Numbered from the stretch's first letter, positions 9,482 through 18,346 are shown. The stretch: DNA of 64,000 bases from an uncultured Clostridia bacterium (GCA_947632615.1 CANRPW010000007.1:1-64000); one strand, 5' to 3'. The notes: a model not told the origin generated them from the letters alone. Translations and numbers: made by a program.

Positions 9482-9586
9482 TTGCCTCCTTATAAAAATT
9501 GAGGTCGACTTGTCACATCTTTTACTCCCTTTCATAGTATGGAGTATGAGAACGGGCAACAAAAATCAATTTTTTTAAGGAGGCAA
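9482..9586 (+). promoter_or_regulatory. SigE-like promoter and Shine-Dalgarno-sequestering inverted repeat
   Basis: Arms 9482-9502 and 9566-9586 are complementary at 20 of 21 positions. The right arm contains the AAGGAGG that serves the gene at 9592. Between them lies GTCACAT (9512-9518), a 14-bp spacer and CATAGTAT (9533-9540), close to the SigE pattern. RNA begun near 9547 lacks the left arm and leaves the ribosome site open. RNA reading through from the ECF gene would bury it. Confidence 0.6.
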
Positions 9587-9591
9587 CTTTA

Positions 9592-10500
9592 ATGAGTGCA
9601 TTTGATTTTGACAACTGCGGCAAAAAAAACGCCCTTAAGGACGAATGTCTTATTGCTTTTAAGGTATATGACTTTTTCAGAATTCAGGAATGTCTTAACT
9701 TCGACAACTTAGGCTATGCAAGAGCCGCCGAAACAACCACATCCTGCGGCGGAGCACCTATTACAGAGGGAGATGTTATAACACCTCCCGCAAATGCCAC
9801 AAGCGTTACTATAAACAACCTTGAGGTAGCTTCGGCAAACGTACTGAACAAAAAGAAAAATTCCTTCAGAAAGGGCTATTACGATGTGGATATTCAGTTT
9901 ATATTCACATACGACCTTGTATTTCTTGATCAGACAGGAATGACCCTTTGCTCTGTTCCTGCCACAAACAGCTTCTCTACTAAGATAAGCCTTTTCGGCT
10001 CTATTGACACCGATGTAACTCTCTCAACAGACCTCTTCGGCGGCTTTGGCTGTCAGACGGGCTTTACTATGAACGCAAACCCATTCATCTGGGTAGAAAG
10101 CAAGGCAGTGGCTCTTGCAGCAGACCTTGTTTATCCCTGCTGCGCAAGCGACGGAGACGATCCTACGGCAGTTCAGCCAACCATCGGGCTTTTTGCAATA
10201 ATCAAGCTCTTCAGAATAGTCAACCTTTCAGTAGCCTCAAAGGGCTTCTGCATACCTGAGGAGATAGGCGATATTTCATCTATCGACCCCTGCGACTATT
10301 TCAACAACCTTGACTTCCCTATGGATTCCTTCGCTCCACCACAGCGCCCGGAATTTGAAGCAGGTATTTCATCAAACATTCCTGCCGAAAACAACACAGC
10401 CGGCGACAGTTCAAACTCAGGCTGTGGCTGCGGCTGCGTAAGTAATACGGGCTGTGGCTGCGTAAGTAATTCAGGCTGTGGCTGCGGCTGCGGCAGATAA
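9592..10500 (+). CDS. Cys/Gly-tailed protein, probable spore surface or morphogenetic protein
   Basis: A 302-aa soluble protein with no signal peptide. The body looks beta-rich and has scattered cysteines (SCGG, YPCC). The last ~30 residues are a low-complexity run of CGCGC blocks separated by VSN and SNSG. A body ending in a Cys-rich tail is common in coat and exosporium proteins that cross-link, but I do not recognise a named family. The SigE-like promoter and the next gene, spoIVA, support a sporulation role by inference. ATG at 9592 follows AAGGAGGCAACTTTA. Confidence 0.65.
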   Translation: MSAFDFDNCGKKNALKDECLIAFKVYDFFRIQECLNFDNLGYARAAETTTSCGGAPITEGDVITPPANATSVTINNLEVASANVLNKKKNSFRKGYYDVDIQFIFTYDLVFLDQTGMTLCSVPATNSFSTKISLFGSIDTDVTLSTDLFGGFGCQTGFTMNANPFIWVESKAVALAADLVYPCCASDGDDPTAVQPTIGLFAIIKLFRIVNLSVASKGFCIPEEIGDISSIDPCDYFNNLDFPMDSFAPPQRPEFEAGISSNIPAENNTAGDSSNSGCGCGCVSNTGCGCVSNSGCGCGCGR

Positions 10501-10526
10501 GTCTGCATATCCGGCAATATAAATAA

Positions 10527-10598
10527 GTCATAACAAAACCTCCCGAGTCATATTATAAGTGTAGAACAGTTTTCTCACTACGTATATGAATCGGGAGG
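10527..10598 (+). promoter_or_regulatory. SigE-like promoter and anti-Shine-Dalgarno arm of spoIVA
   Basis: GTCATAA (10527-10533), a 15-bp spacer and CATATTAT (10549-10556) resemble SigE. Left arm 10539-10553 pairs with 10584-10598 at 14 of 15 positions; the right arm holds the spoIVA site GGGAGG. Because the -10 overlaps the left arm, RNA from this promoter would start after it and remain translatable. Confidence 0.6.
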
Positions 10599-10604
10599 AA
10601 TTTT

Positions 10605-12083
10605 ATGGAAAACTACGAAATTTATAAAGACATAGAAACCAGATGCAACGGAAACATTTACATAGGCGTTGTAGGCCCTGTAAGAACGGGAAAATCCACA
10701 TTTATAAAAGCCTTTATGGATAGGCTCATACTTCCAAACATACAAGACCCCAACGAAAAGCAAAGAGTACGGGACGAACTCCCTCAAAGCGGCGACGGCA
10801 AAATGATAATGACCACCGAGCCAAAATTCATACCCGGCGAAGCTGTCAAGGTAAGCCTTGACGACAATGCCGAATTTTCCATAAGAATGATAGACTGCGT
10901 AGGCTATATGGCAGAGGGCGCCATGGGGCATATGGACGGCGACGTCCCCCGTATGGTAAGCACCCCGTGGTCTGATGAAAAAATACCCTTCGAGCAGGCA
11001 GCGGAAACAGGCACGCGTAAAGTAATAGCCGATCACTCATCCATAGGCATAGTCATAGCCACCGACGGCACAGTCACCGATCTGCCGCGCTCCTCCTACC
11101 TTACCGCCGAAAAAAGGGTGATAGACGAGCTTAAGGAGCTAAACAAACCCTTTGTGGTTGTACTAAACACAAGCTCCCCCACATCAGCCGAAGCCACAGC
11201 CCTCAAAGACGAAATGGAAGGCGAATACAGCGTACCCGTCATCCCCATAAACTGCAAAAATCTAAAGGGCAGCGACATAGAAAACATACTTACTACAGTG
11301 CTATACGAATTTCCCATAACGGAGATAAAATTCAATCTGCCCGGCTGGATAGACCCTCTCCCAAAAGACAATTCCATCAAGGCAAGCTACATAAGCTCCA
11401 TAATAGACACTTGTAAGGATATAAACAAGCTGAAAGATGTAAAAGACATACTGCCCGCCCTTTCGGAAAACGAAAACACCAAAAAATCTTACATAGACAA
11501 ACTTTCCCTGAGTGACGGCAGTGCAGTTATAGACATTTCGCTCCACGACAATATTTTTTATAATGTTCTCAGTGAAACCACAGGCACAGACATAGCCTCA
11601 GACAGCCAGCTCATTTCCACCATAAAGCAGCTCTCCGAAGCCAAAAAAGAATACGACAAAATAAAAAATGCCCTAAACGAGGTAAACGTAAAGGGCTACG
11701 GCGCGGTTGCTCCCCAGCTAAGCGAAACAGAGCTTGAAGAACCGACTCTTATAAAGCAGGGCAACAGCTATGGCATAAAAATGAAAGCCCGCTCCCAAAG
11801 CCTTCACCTCATAAAAGCCAATGTAGAAACAGAGGTCTCTCCCATAGTAGGCACAGAGGAGCAGAGCAAGGAGCTTCTGAACTATCTTAAAGATCAATAC
11901 GAAAACGACAGAGATAAGATTTGGAATTACAACATATTCGGCAAAACACTTGCCGACCTTGTAAACGATGGACTTAACAAAAAGCTGAACAATATGCCCG
12001 AAGACACACAGCAAAAGCTATGCTCCACCATAGAAAAAATAATAAATCACGGCAGCGGCGGCATTATCTGCATACTCTTGTAG
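10605..12083 (+). CDS. spoIVA: Stage IV sporulation protein A
   Basis: The ATPase that polymerises on the outer forespore membrane as the base of the spore coat. It is 492 aa, the usual length. The N-terminal TRAFAC-like domain has Walker A GPVRTGKST at ~24-32, followed by DCVGYM and the ADHSSIGIVIATDGT region. The C-terminal part ends in a short hydrophobic stretch (GSGGIICILL) like the membrane-anchoring tail of the family. ATG follows GGGAGGAATTTT. It is read after the Cys/Gly-tailed gene and ends in TAG. Confidence 0.97.
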   Translation: MENYEIYKDIETRCNGNIYIGVVGPVRTGKSTFIKAFMDRLILPNIQDPNEKQRVRDELPQSGDGKMIMTTEPKFIPGEAVKVSLDDNAEFSIRMIDCVGYMAEGAMGHMDGDVPRMVSTPWSDEKIPFEQAAETGTRKVIADHSSIGIVIATDGTVTDLPRSSYLTAEKRVIDELKELNKPFVVVLNTSSPTSAEATALKDEMEGEYSVPVIPINCKNLKGSDIENILTTVLYEFPITEIKFNLPGWIDPLPKDNSIKASYISSIIDTCKDINKLKDVKDILPALSENENTKKSYIDKLSLSDGSAVIDISLHDNIFYNVLSETTGTDIASDSQLISTIKQLSEAKKEYDKIKNALNEVNVKGYGAVAPQLSETELEEPTLIKQGNSYGIKMKARSQSLHLIKANVETEVSPIVGTEEQSKELLNYLKDQYENDRDKIWNYNIFGKTLADLVNDGLNKKLNNMPEDTQQKLCSTIEKIINHGSGGIICILL

Positions 12084-12094
12084 AATTGCGGACT

Positions 12095-12225
12095 GCCGAA
12101 GCCGAGGGGGAGGATAAAAGAAACAGGGACAGCGTGCGCGCTGTCCCTGTTTCTTTTATCCTCCCCCTCGGCTTCGGCTTCCCCGGGGGACTGTTTTTAA
12201 CCATTTTCAATGGTTGAAAACAGTC
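12095..12225. repeat. Palindrome element III
   Basis: Hairpin 1 (12095-12178) has 40-bp perfect arms around TGCG. Hairpin 2 (12189-12225) is GACTGTTTT/AAAACAGTC around an inner AACCATT/AATGGTT stem with one unpaired position. The element lies between convergent spoIVA and the secreted protein gene, where it could end transcription from both sides. Confidence 0.85.
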
Positions 12226-12237
12226 ACGCAACTTATA

Positions 12238-12990
12238 TTATTCTACAACCGTAATAGAAGCAGGGTTGTTAAGAGGCGGTAAGCTCATAGTCATAGCAGG
12301 TCCGAATACGACCTCTACATTCATACCAACTTCAAGCTCATCTGCGGATATCATTTTTCCGTCCTTATCTTTTATAATAACTCCGCCGCCGGTAGTAAGT
12401 CTTACATCTCCTCTTTCACTGTCGGTAAAAATTATTTCATCATCTGATTTGTCACTGATAACACCTGTTCTTACAACAGAACCCTCTGCAGCCTCTTCGG
12501 TGGCTTCTTCCGTAGCTTCCTCACCTTCGGCCTGTGTTTCATCTGCTGTAGCTTCCTCGGTAGGTTCTTCGGTTTCTTCCTCAGGTGCAGCAAATGTCAA
12601 AGTGCCGTCAGCCTCTGTCATTTCAAGCCCTAAAAGCTCGGTTGCCGCATCAACAGGTATAAATGTTGTGGCATTTTCAAGTACAGGCGCGCCGCTGTAT
12701 TTCATAGGCGCTGTCTTAGCAAATGTATAGCCGTTTTCACCTATTGAAAATGTGATATAAATAGGTCCGCCGTTTGTCAGAACAACAGTCTTTGTTTCCC
12801 CTATCCACTCAACATTAAGTCCGCAGGCTTCAGCCACAGCCCTTGCAGGCACATAGTCAACGCCTTCACATACAATGGCTTCTCCTACGCCCTCTCCGTT
12901 AAGCACAACCTGCTTTGCCGCTTCATCGGCAAACACCGAACCGCCCATCAATACAGCAAGAACAAGTCCTGTAAGTACATATTTTCTCAT
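12238..12990 (-). CDS. Secreted protein with copper amine oxidase N-terminal-like domains
   Basis: About 250 aa with a Sec signal peptide (MRKYVLTGLVLAVLMGGSVF, cleavage near ADE). Residues ~25-140 hold two short units of the Cu_amine_oxidN1 type (DYVPARAVAEACGLNVEW; TFIPVDAATELLGLEM), common in Clostridia cell-surface proteins and not themselves oxidases. A Glu/Thr-rich linker (~140-170) leads to a small beta-type domain at the C-terminus. ATG at 12990 has AAGGAGGAATTTATT upstream and leaves a proper signal peptide. The gene has its own promoter. Function unknown. Confidence 0.8.
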   Translation of the reverse strand: MRKYVLTGLVLAVLMGGSVFADEAAKQVVLNGEGVGEAIVCEGVDYVPARAVAEACGLNVEWIGETKTVVLTNGGPIYITFSIGENGYTFAKTAPMKYSGAPVLENATTFIPVDAATELLGLEMTEADGTLTFAAPEEETEEPTEEATADETQAEGEEATEEATEEAAEGSVVRTGVISDKSDDEIIFTDSERGDVRLTTGGGVIIKDKDGKMISADELEVGMNVEVVFGPAMTMSLPPLNNPASITVVE

Positions 12991-13024
12991 AATAAATTCC
13001 TCCTTGCTTTTCAAGTTATATCTA

Positions 13025-13053
13025 ATTATATAATAGAGCGTTATTTAATTCAA
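13025..13053 (-). promoter_or_regulatory. SigA promoter for the secreted protein gene
   Basis: On the minus strand TTGAAT (13053-13048), a 17-bp spacer and TATAAT (13030-13025), about 35 bp before the start codon. Confidence 0.6.
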
Positions 13054-13082
13054 TGTAATTTTAAGGTATTCATACTTTTTCA

Positions 13083-14441
13083 TTATTTGGCTTCTTCACC
13101 GTCAGCGGGCAGTCTTCTTAAAAAATATATAAGCATGGGCAAAGTTGCAAAAAATGTTATCATATCACTTATGGGCTGAGCCGCCTGTATGCCTATTAAG
13201 CCGAAAAGCTTAGCACCTGCAATAAGAATAGGTATGAAAAACACGCCGCTTTTAAATATAGACGACACAGTAGCGGCAACCGCCCTGCCCGCACTTTGGA
13301 AGGTCATATTCGCCATAACTCCCAAAGGCTGGAACAACAGCCCCACGCACTGAAGCCTAAGCGCCGTAACCCCTACGGCAATAACAGCCGGGTCATCTCT
13401 GAACAATACAATAAGCTGTGGCGCGATCATAAATATGATAACCGCAAAAACACCCAGAAGTATCTCACCTAAGCCAAGAGTAAATCTGAGTGCCTGCTTT
13501 ACTCTCGAATAAAGCCTTGCGCCATAATTAAAGCCGCAAATGGGCTGATATCCCTGACCTATGCCAAGCCCTACGGCAAATACCATAAAGCTCACTCTTG
13601 AAACTATGCTCATACCTGCCACCGCAGCATCTCCGTAAACAGCTGCGCAGTTGTTTAAAAGCATTGTAGAAATGCTCTGAAGTCCCTGTCTTGCAAGAGC
13701 GGGAAAGCCTATAGCCACAATATCAAAAGCCCTCTGTGGTTCAAAGCTTAAATTTTTTATACTTATTCTGCTTTGGGTCTTTCTGAATATGAAAAATGAA
13801 ATAAGTATGCCAAAGCTCACTACCTGTGAAAGCGCTGTTGATATGCCCGCGCCAAGTACCCCCATTTTAAAATAGAATATGAGTATGGGATCTCCTATCA
13901 TATTAAGAAGTGCTCCCGATACAAGCCCTATCATAGCAAGGTTTGCCCTGCCCTCATATCTTAAAATGTTGTTAAGTACAAAGGTGCTGACCATAAAGGG
14001 GCTTGAAAATATAATGCACAATATGTAAATTCTCGCATAGGGCAAAATAGTGGGCGTGCTTCCCAAAAACATAATAAAAGGGTCTAAAAAAAAGGAGCTG
14101 AAAGCCCCTACAATAACACTTACACCTATTGTAAGGGCAAGAGCCATGGTGGCATATTTGCTCGCGCTTTCCTCGTCCCTGTTTCCAAGACATCTGGAAA
14201 TAAGACTTCCCGCGCCCGAGCCAAAAAGAAAGCCTATAGCCTGCAAAACTATCATATAGCCAAACACTATGCCAACCGCTCCGCTGGCGCTTGTGCCCAG
14301 CTGACTTACAAAATAGGTGTCGGCGAGATTATATATGTTAGTCACAAGCATACTTATAGTAGTAGGTATGCCAAGCTTGATAACAAGCCCCGGTATAGGG
14401 CTTTCCGTCATAGTCTTAAACTTTGCATCGTTTTCACTCAT
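13083..14441 (-). CDS. MATE family multidrug exporter (2nd)
   Basis: A 452-aa membrane protein of the MepA/DinF-like MATE group with about 12 transmembrane segments. Typical motifs are GIPTTISMLVTNIYNLADTYFV at the start and QGYQPICGFNYGA in the second half. I use ATG at 14441, behind GAGGTGAGATTT; a longer reading overlaps the acetyltransferase and adds a basic, unrelated N-terminus. It follows the acetyltransferase by 26 bp, so the two may share a transcript. Substrate unknown. Confidence 0.9.
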   Translation of the reverse strand: MSENDAKFKTMTESPIPGLVIKLGIPTTISMLVTNIYNLADTYFVSQLGTSASGAVGIVFGYMIVLQAIGFLFGSGAGSLISRCLGNRDEESASKYATMALALTIGVSVIVGAFSSFFLDPFIMFLGSTPTILPYARIYILCIIFSSPFMVSTFVLNNILRYEGRANLAMIGLVSGALLNMIGDPILIFYFKMGVLGAGISTALSQVVSFGILISFFIFRKTQSRISIKNLSFEPQRAFDIVAIGFPALARQGLQSISTMLLNNCAAVYGDAAVAGMSIVSRVSFMVFAVGLGIGQGYQPICGFNYGARLYSRVKQALRFTLGLGEILLGVFAVIIFMIAPQLIVLFRDDPAVIAVGVTALRLQCVGLLFQPLGVMANMTFQSAGRAVAATVSSIFKSGVFFIPILIAGAKLFGLIGIQAAQPISDMITFFATLPMLIYFLRRLPADGEEAK

Positions 14442-14467
14442 AAATCTCACCTCAGCCTTTAAATAAC

Positions 14468-15019
14468 TTATATCTTCCTTATCACTCTGCAGGGGTTGCC
14501 TGCGGCTATAACGCCTTCCGGTATGTCCTTTGTCACAACACTGCCTGCGCCTATAACGCTGCCACGTCCTATGGTAACCCCGGGCATAACCTGCACTCCG
14601 CCGCCAAACCACACATCATCACCTACAATAATGGGCTTTGCAAACTCCATACCCGTGCGCCTTTCTTCGGGCTTTATAGGGTGAGCCGCCGTATAAAAGC
14701 CACAGTTAGGCCCTATAAGCACATTATCCCCAAATTTAACAGGTGCGCAGTCAAGTATTACGCAGTTATGATTTACATAAAAATCTTCGCCTATTTCTAT
14801 ATTATAGCCGTAGTCACACCAAAATGGGGCAGTTATGCAAAAATCCCCTTTTATTTTGCCAAAAAGCTTCTTTATAAATTCCTTTCCCTCGCCCCTGCGA
14901 GAAAACGGCAGACCGTTAAATTTATAGCAAAGCTCCTTACATACATTTCTGTCGTTTTCAAGACCGCTGTCTCCCGGATCGTAAAGCTCTCCGCTTATCA
15001 TTTTTTCTCTTTCTGTCAT
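14468..15019 (-). CDS. Sugar O-acetyltransferase (maltose acetyltransferase/NodL type)
   Basis: A 183-aa acetyl-CoA-dependent enzyme of the left-handed beta-helix (hexapeptide repeat) class. The N-terminal Mac domain starts MTEREKMISGELYDPGD. Hexapeptide repeats run from ~60 to 170, with the catalytic His in FYTAAHPI and the end motif GNPCRVIRKI. Length matches the family. The start codon overlaps the stop of the upstream 512-aa gene by 4 bp, indicating coupled translation. Confidence 0.92.
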   Translation of the reverse strand: MTEREKMISGELYDPGDSGLENDRNVCKELCYKFNGLPFSRRGEGKEFIKKLFGKIKGDFCITAPFWCDYGYNIEIGEDFYVNHNCVILDCAPVKFGDNVLIGPNCGFYTAAHPIKPEERRTGMEFAKPIIVGDDVWFGGGVQVMPGVTIGRGSVIGAGSVVTKDIPEGVIAAGNPCRVIRKI

Positions 15020-16554
15020 AAACTGTCCCTCATTTCTATGGGGTATTGTATACCCTGCTTTTTTTCTCCTCTGCCTAAAAACTCGGCTACAAAGTCATAA
15101 TATTGCTTTTTATCCCTTGCGTGGGGCTTTTTGTTTATTCTTATATAAAGCCTGTCGCCTTCCTCGCTTACCACTTCATTTAAAAATGTAAGCTCCGTTC
15201 TTTTAACCATTCTTTCCGACTCTCCGCTTGTATACTCGGAAAATATTGAGCGGTTTTCATTTGTAAATATACTATAACCTACAACGGGTCTCATAGGAAA
15301 AGAGCTTGCAGCGGCATAATATATTTCCGCAAGATAGTTATATTCCGAAAATTCAAAATACTTTGCATTTTTAGGTTTGTCTTCATTATATATTTTAAAT
15401 TTTAAAGTCTTTACTTTCTCCTGTTTAAAATCAGGTTTTTCCGTCTTTAAGCCGAAGGCGCTTGTTATGTCGTCAAAAACCTCCTTAAAAGACAGCTTGG
15501 ATAAAAGCATATTTTCAATGCTCCTCGTTTTATCCTTCACACCAAAAAAGCTCTCGCCAAAGGCTGTAAGGCTATAACCTCCCGGCACTGCCATAAACAG
15601 TGCTCCCTTTTGATTGTAGTCTAAATTCTGCCCGTTATTTACATAATACTGCATAGGATTAAATATCTCGCTGTAAAGACTGCAATAAGGGCGGATCATA
15701 TTAAGATAATATCCAAAAACAGTATAAAACCACTTAGTAAGCATTATGCCCAAAAAATAGGTGGCAGCCAGCTTGCCCTCGTCTACAGGCTCAGCTTCCT
15801 CGTCAATAGCGGTAATATCAGGCAGCTCATCAAGGTCTACATCATAATCCTTCAGAATAAATCTGAACATTTCATCGGTGTCTACAGGGTGTTTTAACAA
15901 ATCTTTTACTATCTGCTCCGTAAAAAACGGATAATTATCGGGGAAAAGCATATTCAGCTTATCACAGCACAAAACAACCGAGGCTTCAAAAATTTTGTCA
16001 AAGGTCACCCCCGCAAGAATTTCATCAGCTTCTTCACTCGCCTTAAAGCCTCTTACATTCACAAGGTACATAGGCTCTGTAAGCCCCAGATAAAGAGCAA
16101 TATTATGCAGATATTCCGTATAATAAGGAGAGTATGAAGAAACACCCTCTTTAAACGCCTTATCGTCCTCTATTATTACCTCTCCGTATTCATCTTCAAA
16201 AACTCTGTTTTTGGCACATTCAACAAATAAGGCGAGGTCTTTTATTACAGGGTGCTCCTCCTTTGTAAAGCTCATAATGCTTGGTATAAAATTTTTAAAC
16301 CTTGTGTAAGAGTCAGGCTTAAAATATAAAAAGGAAAAGCTCCCCTCTGCTTTCCCCCGTCTTGAAAGCTCGTCAATAAGTCCGTAGGGGGTTATGGGCC
16401 AATAAACGGAAATTTCCGACGACAGCCATTTATAATATAAAAGAGCCCCTACATCAGGTATGCTCTTTTTGTTATTTCCCGTACAAAAATAATAATTAAG
16501 CTCAAAAAAAGCCTTAAAGGCTCTTGCCAATATATTAATGTAATATTCTTTCAT
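15016..16554 (-). CDS. Uncharacterised 512-aa protein
   Basis: I do not recognise the family. The protein is soluble-looking, rich in Tyr, Phe and acidic residues, and has no signal peptide. The last ~130 residues (LKFKIYNEDKPKNAKYFEFSE...YDFVAEFLGRGEKK) faintly recall the pRiA4b ORF-3-like fold found in mobile-element passengers, but this is a weak impression. It is coupled by a 4-bp overlap to the sugar acetyltransferase. Base composition is AT-rich like the local intergenic DNA. Confidence 0.6.
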   Translation of the reverse strand: MKEYYINILARAFKAFFELNYYFCTGNNKKSIPDVGALLYYKWLSSEISVYWPITPYGLIDELSRRGKAEGSFSFLYFKPDSYTRFKNFIPSIMSFTKEEHPVIKDLALFVECAKNRVFEDEYGEVIIEDDKAFKEGVSSYSPYYTEYLHNIALYLGLTEPMYLVNVRGFKASEEADEILAGVTFDKIFEASVVLCCDKLNMLFPDNYPFFTEQIVKDLLKHPVDTDEMFRFILKDYDVDLDELPDITAIDEEAEPVDEGKLAATYFLGIMLTKWFYTVFGYYLNMIRPYCSLYSEIFNPMQYYVNNGQNLDYNQKGALFMAVPGGYSLTAFGESFFGVKDKTRSIENMLLSKLSFKEVFDDITSAFGLKTEKPDFKQEKVKTLKFKIYNEDKPKNAKYFEFSEYNYLAEIYYAAASSFPMRPVVGYSIFTNENRSIFSEYTSGESERMVKRTELTFLNEVVSEEGDRLYIRINKKPHARDKKQYYDFVAEFLGRGEKKQGIQYPIEMRDSL

Positions 16555-16749
16555 TCTTCAAACCTCATAAAGTTATTAAAACAATATAAATTTAAAGTAT
16601 AACAATTATAACATATACATTCTTTAAGTTCAAATATTTTTTGCCAAAATAAACTTTTCTGATTTTTAAAAAAATTTTTAAAAAATTTTCAGACTTTTTA
16701 AAACCCTAAAGCGTATATTATGATGTAATTGGAAAAAGATAAAAACAAG

Positions 16750-16770
16750 CCTCTTAAAAAAAGAGGTTTT
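16750..16770 (+). terminator. Short terminator-like hairpin in the mcsA leader
   Basis: CCTCTT (16750-16755), a five-A loop and AAGAGG (16761-16766) followed by TTTT. It lies 15 bp before the CIRCE operator and could cut off upstream transcription or act as an attenuator. Confidence 0.35.
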
Positions 16771-16784
16771 AAATTGAAAACAAC

Positions 16785-16811
16785 TTAGCACTCAACGATG
16801 GCGAGTGCTAA
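16785..16811 (+). promoter_or_regulatory. CIRCE operator (HrcA site)
   Basis: A perfect match to the CIRCE consensus: TTAGCACTC, nine bases, GAGTGCTAA. It is 24 bp before the mcsA start, so HrcA repression of mcsA-mcsB-clpC is strongly implied. I see no CtsR heptad repeat and no ctsR gene. Confidence 0.95.
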
Positions 16812-16835
16812 CAAAAAAATAAGGAGGAATTTATT

Positions 16836-17360
16836 ATGTTATGTCAAAAATGTAATCACAATAACGCAACCATACACTTTGAACAGAATATAAACGGTAA
16901 AATAACAGAGATGGATCTTTGCCCGGAATGTGCAAAAGAAATGAATATAGGTATGGATATGAACCTTCTCTCAGGCGCCGACAGTTTATTTAACAACTTC
17001 TGGGGCGACCCGGGCAGCTTCTTTACCCTTCCTTTATCTCACATAGCTAAGCAGTCATGTCCGTCTTGTCATACAAGCCTTTCATCTCTTATAAACTCGA
17101 GCTTTTTAGGCTGCACAGACTGCTATGACGAGTTTGGCGATATGATAGAGCAAAACCTTAAAAACTATCAGAGAGGCACACGTCATACGGGCAAGCGCCC
17201 AAGAAGCCTTGGAGCAGCGCCGCAGCAGCCCGTAAAGGAACAAGCTCCTCTTTCGGAAGCCGACAAGTTAAGAGCGGAGCTTAAGCAGGCAGTAAAGGAA
17301 GAAAACTACGAAAGAGCCGCAGAGCTGAGAGATAAAATAAAGGAATTGGGAGAAAAATAA
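16836..17360 (+). CDS. mcsA: McsA, zinc-finger activator of protein arginine kinase
   Basis: A 174-aa protein with two CXXC-type zinc clusters (MLCQKCNHN and LCPECAKEM; then SCPSCHTSL and CTDCYDEFG) and a C-terminal UVR motif (LRAELKQAVKEENYERAAELRDKIKEL). In Bacillota McsA activates McsB and adapts substrates for ClpC. ATG follows AAGGAGGAATTTATT. It is the first gene of the operon because no ctsR precedes it. Confidence 0.95.
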   Translation: MLCQKCNHNNATIHFEQNINGKITEMDLCPECAKEMNIGMDMNLLSGADSLFNNFWGDPGSFFTLPLSHIAKQSCPSCHTSLSSLINSSFLGCTDCYDEFGDMIEQNLKNYQRGTRHTGKRPRSLGAAPQQPVKEQAPLSEADKLRAELKQAVKEENYERAAELRDKIKELGEK

Positions 17361-17361
17361 A

Positions 17362-18330
17362 ATGAGCGATATTATTATTTCAACACGAATACGACTTGCA
17401 AGAAATTTAAAGGGCTATCCCTTCCCAAAAGGGCTTAACAAAAAACAGGCAGAAGAGATCACCGAAAAGGTACGTACTGCTCTTAAGCCTGTTGAAAAGG
17501 ACTTCCGCTTTGTAGATCTTTCGGCTATCGACAAGCCAACTAAGCTCTCACTTACGGAAAATCACATTATAAGCCCCGAAATGGCAGAAGACAACAAATG
17601 TGCGCTTTTCCTGAAAGGTGACAACAAAGCCGAAATTCTTATAAACGATGAAGACCATATAAGAATACAGACTGTCTTCCCCGGGGATGACATAGACGCC
17701 TCTTACGAGCTGGCAAATAAGCTTGACGATCTTATTGACGAAAGCCTTGGCTTTGCCTTCGACGAAAAATACGGCTACTTAACAGCCTGCCTTACCAACA
17801 TAGGCACAGGGCTTCGGGCTTCTTATATGCTCCACCTGCCTATGCTTGAAAAAACAAAGCAGATAAAAAACCTTCAAAATGAGGTGGCAAGGTTTGGTAT
17901 GGTAATAAGAGGCATATACGGCGAGGGCAGCGAACCTCTCGGCAGCCTTTATCAGATATCAAATCAGCTCACCTTAGGCAAGTCAGAGTCTGAAATAATA
18001 ACCGACCTCAAAAATGTAGTAAGTCAGGTCATAAAAAAGGAAAAAGAGCTTCAGTCTAAAATAATAAATAATGCAGATTATAATGATATGGTATTCAGGA
18101 GCTTAGGACTTTTAAAATACTGCAAAAAAATATCGGGCCGCGAAGCCATGGAGCATCTTTCCAACGTAAAGCTTGGCATTACAAGCGGTATAATAAAAGA
18201 CATGGATGACAATATATATAATATAATGGTAAACATTCAGCCGGGCAGCCTTATAAAGCGTGCCGGAGATATGCTCGACACCAAACGCCGGGACATATTA
18301 AGGGCTGAATATATAAATAACGAACTGTAA
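17362..18330 (+). CDS. mcsB: Protein arginine kinase McsB
   Basis: A 322-aa phosphagen-kinase-type enzyme that phosphorylates arginines, marking proteins for ClpCP. The N-terminus ISTRIRLARNLKGYPFP and LTACLTNIGTGLRASYMLHLP are family hallmarks; GIYGEGSEPLGSLYQISNQ follows. It is somewhat shorter than the ~350-360 aa of Bacillus McsB. The start is one base after the mcsA stop, with the ribosome site inside the end of mcsA (AATTGGGAGAAAAATAA). Confidence 0.96.
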   Translation: MSDIIISTRIRLARNLKGYPFPKGLNKKQAEEITEKVRTALKPVEKDFRFVDLSAIDKPTKLSLTENHIISPEMAEDNKCALFLKGDNKAEILINDEDHIRIQTVFPGDDIDASYELANKLDDLIDESLGFAFDEKYGYLTACLTNIGTGLRASYMLHLPMLEKTKQIKNLQNEVARFGMVIRGIYGEGSEPLGSLYQISNQLTLGKSESEIITDLKNVVSQVIKKEKELQSKIINNADYNDMVFRSLGLLKYCKKISGREAMEHLSNVKLGITSGIIKDMDDNIYNIMVNIQPGSLIKRAGDMLDTKRRDILRAEYINNEL

Positions 18331-18346
18331 AGGAGGTTACATAACT

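Noticed and set aside
12095-12225. Element III as an ordinary rho-independent terminator
   Set aside because: Arms of 40 bp are far longer than needed and no clean T-tract follows. It may still stop transcription, but the shared design with seven other elements calls for a separate class.
14442-14612. N-terminal extension of the second MATE protein
   Set aside because: The extra 57 residues are Arg/Cys-rich, overlap the acetyltransferase gene and precede a start with a good ribosome site.
16836-18330. CtsR operator upstream of mcsA
   Set aside because: I looked for GGTCAAA-type heptad repeats before mcsA and found none; only CIRCE is present.
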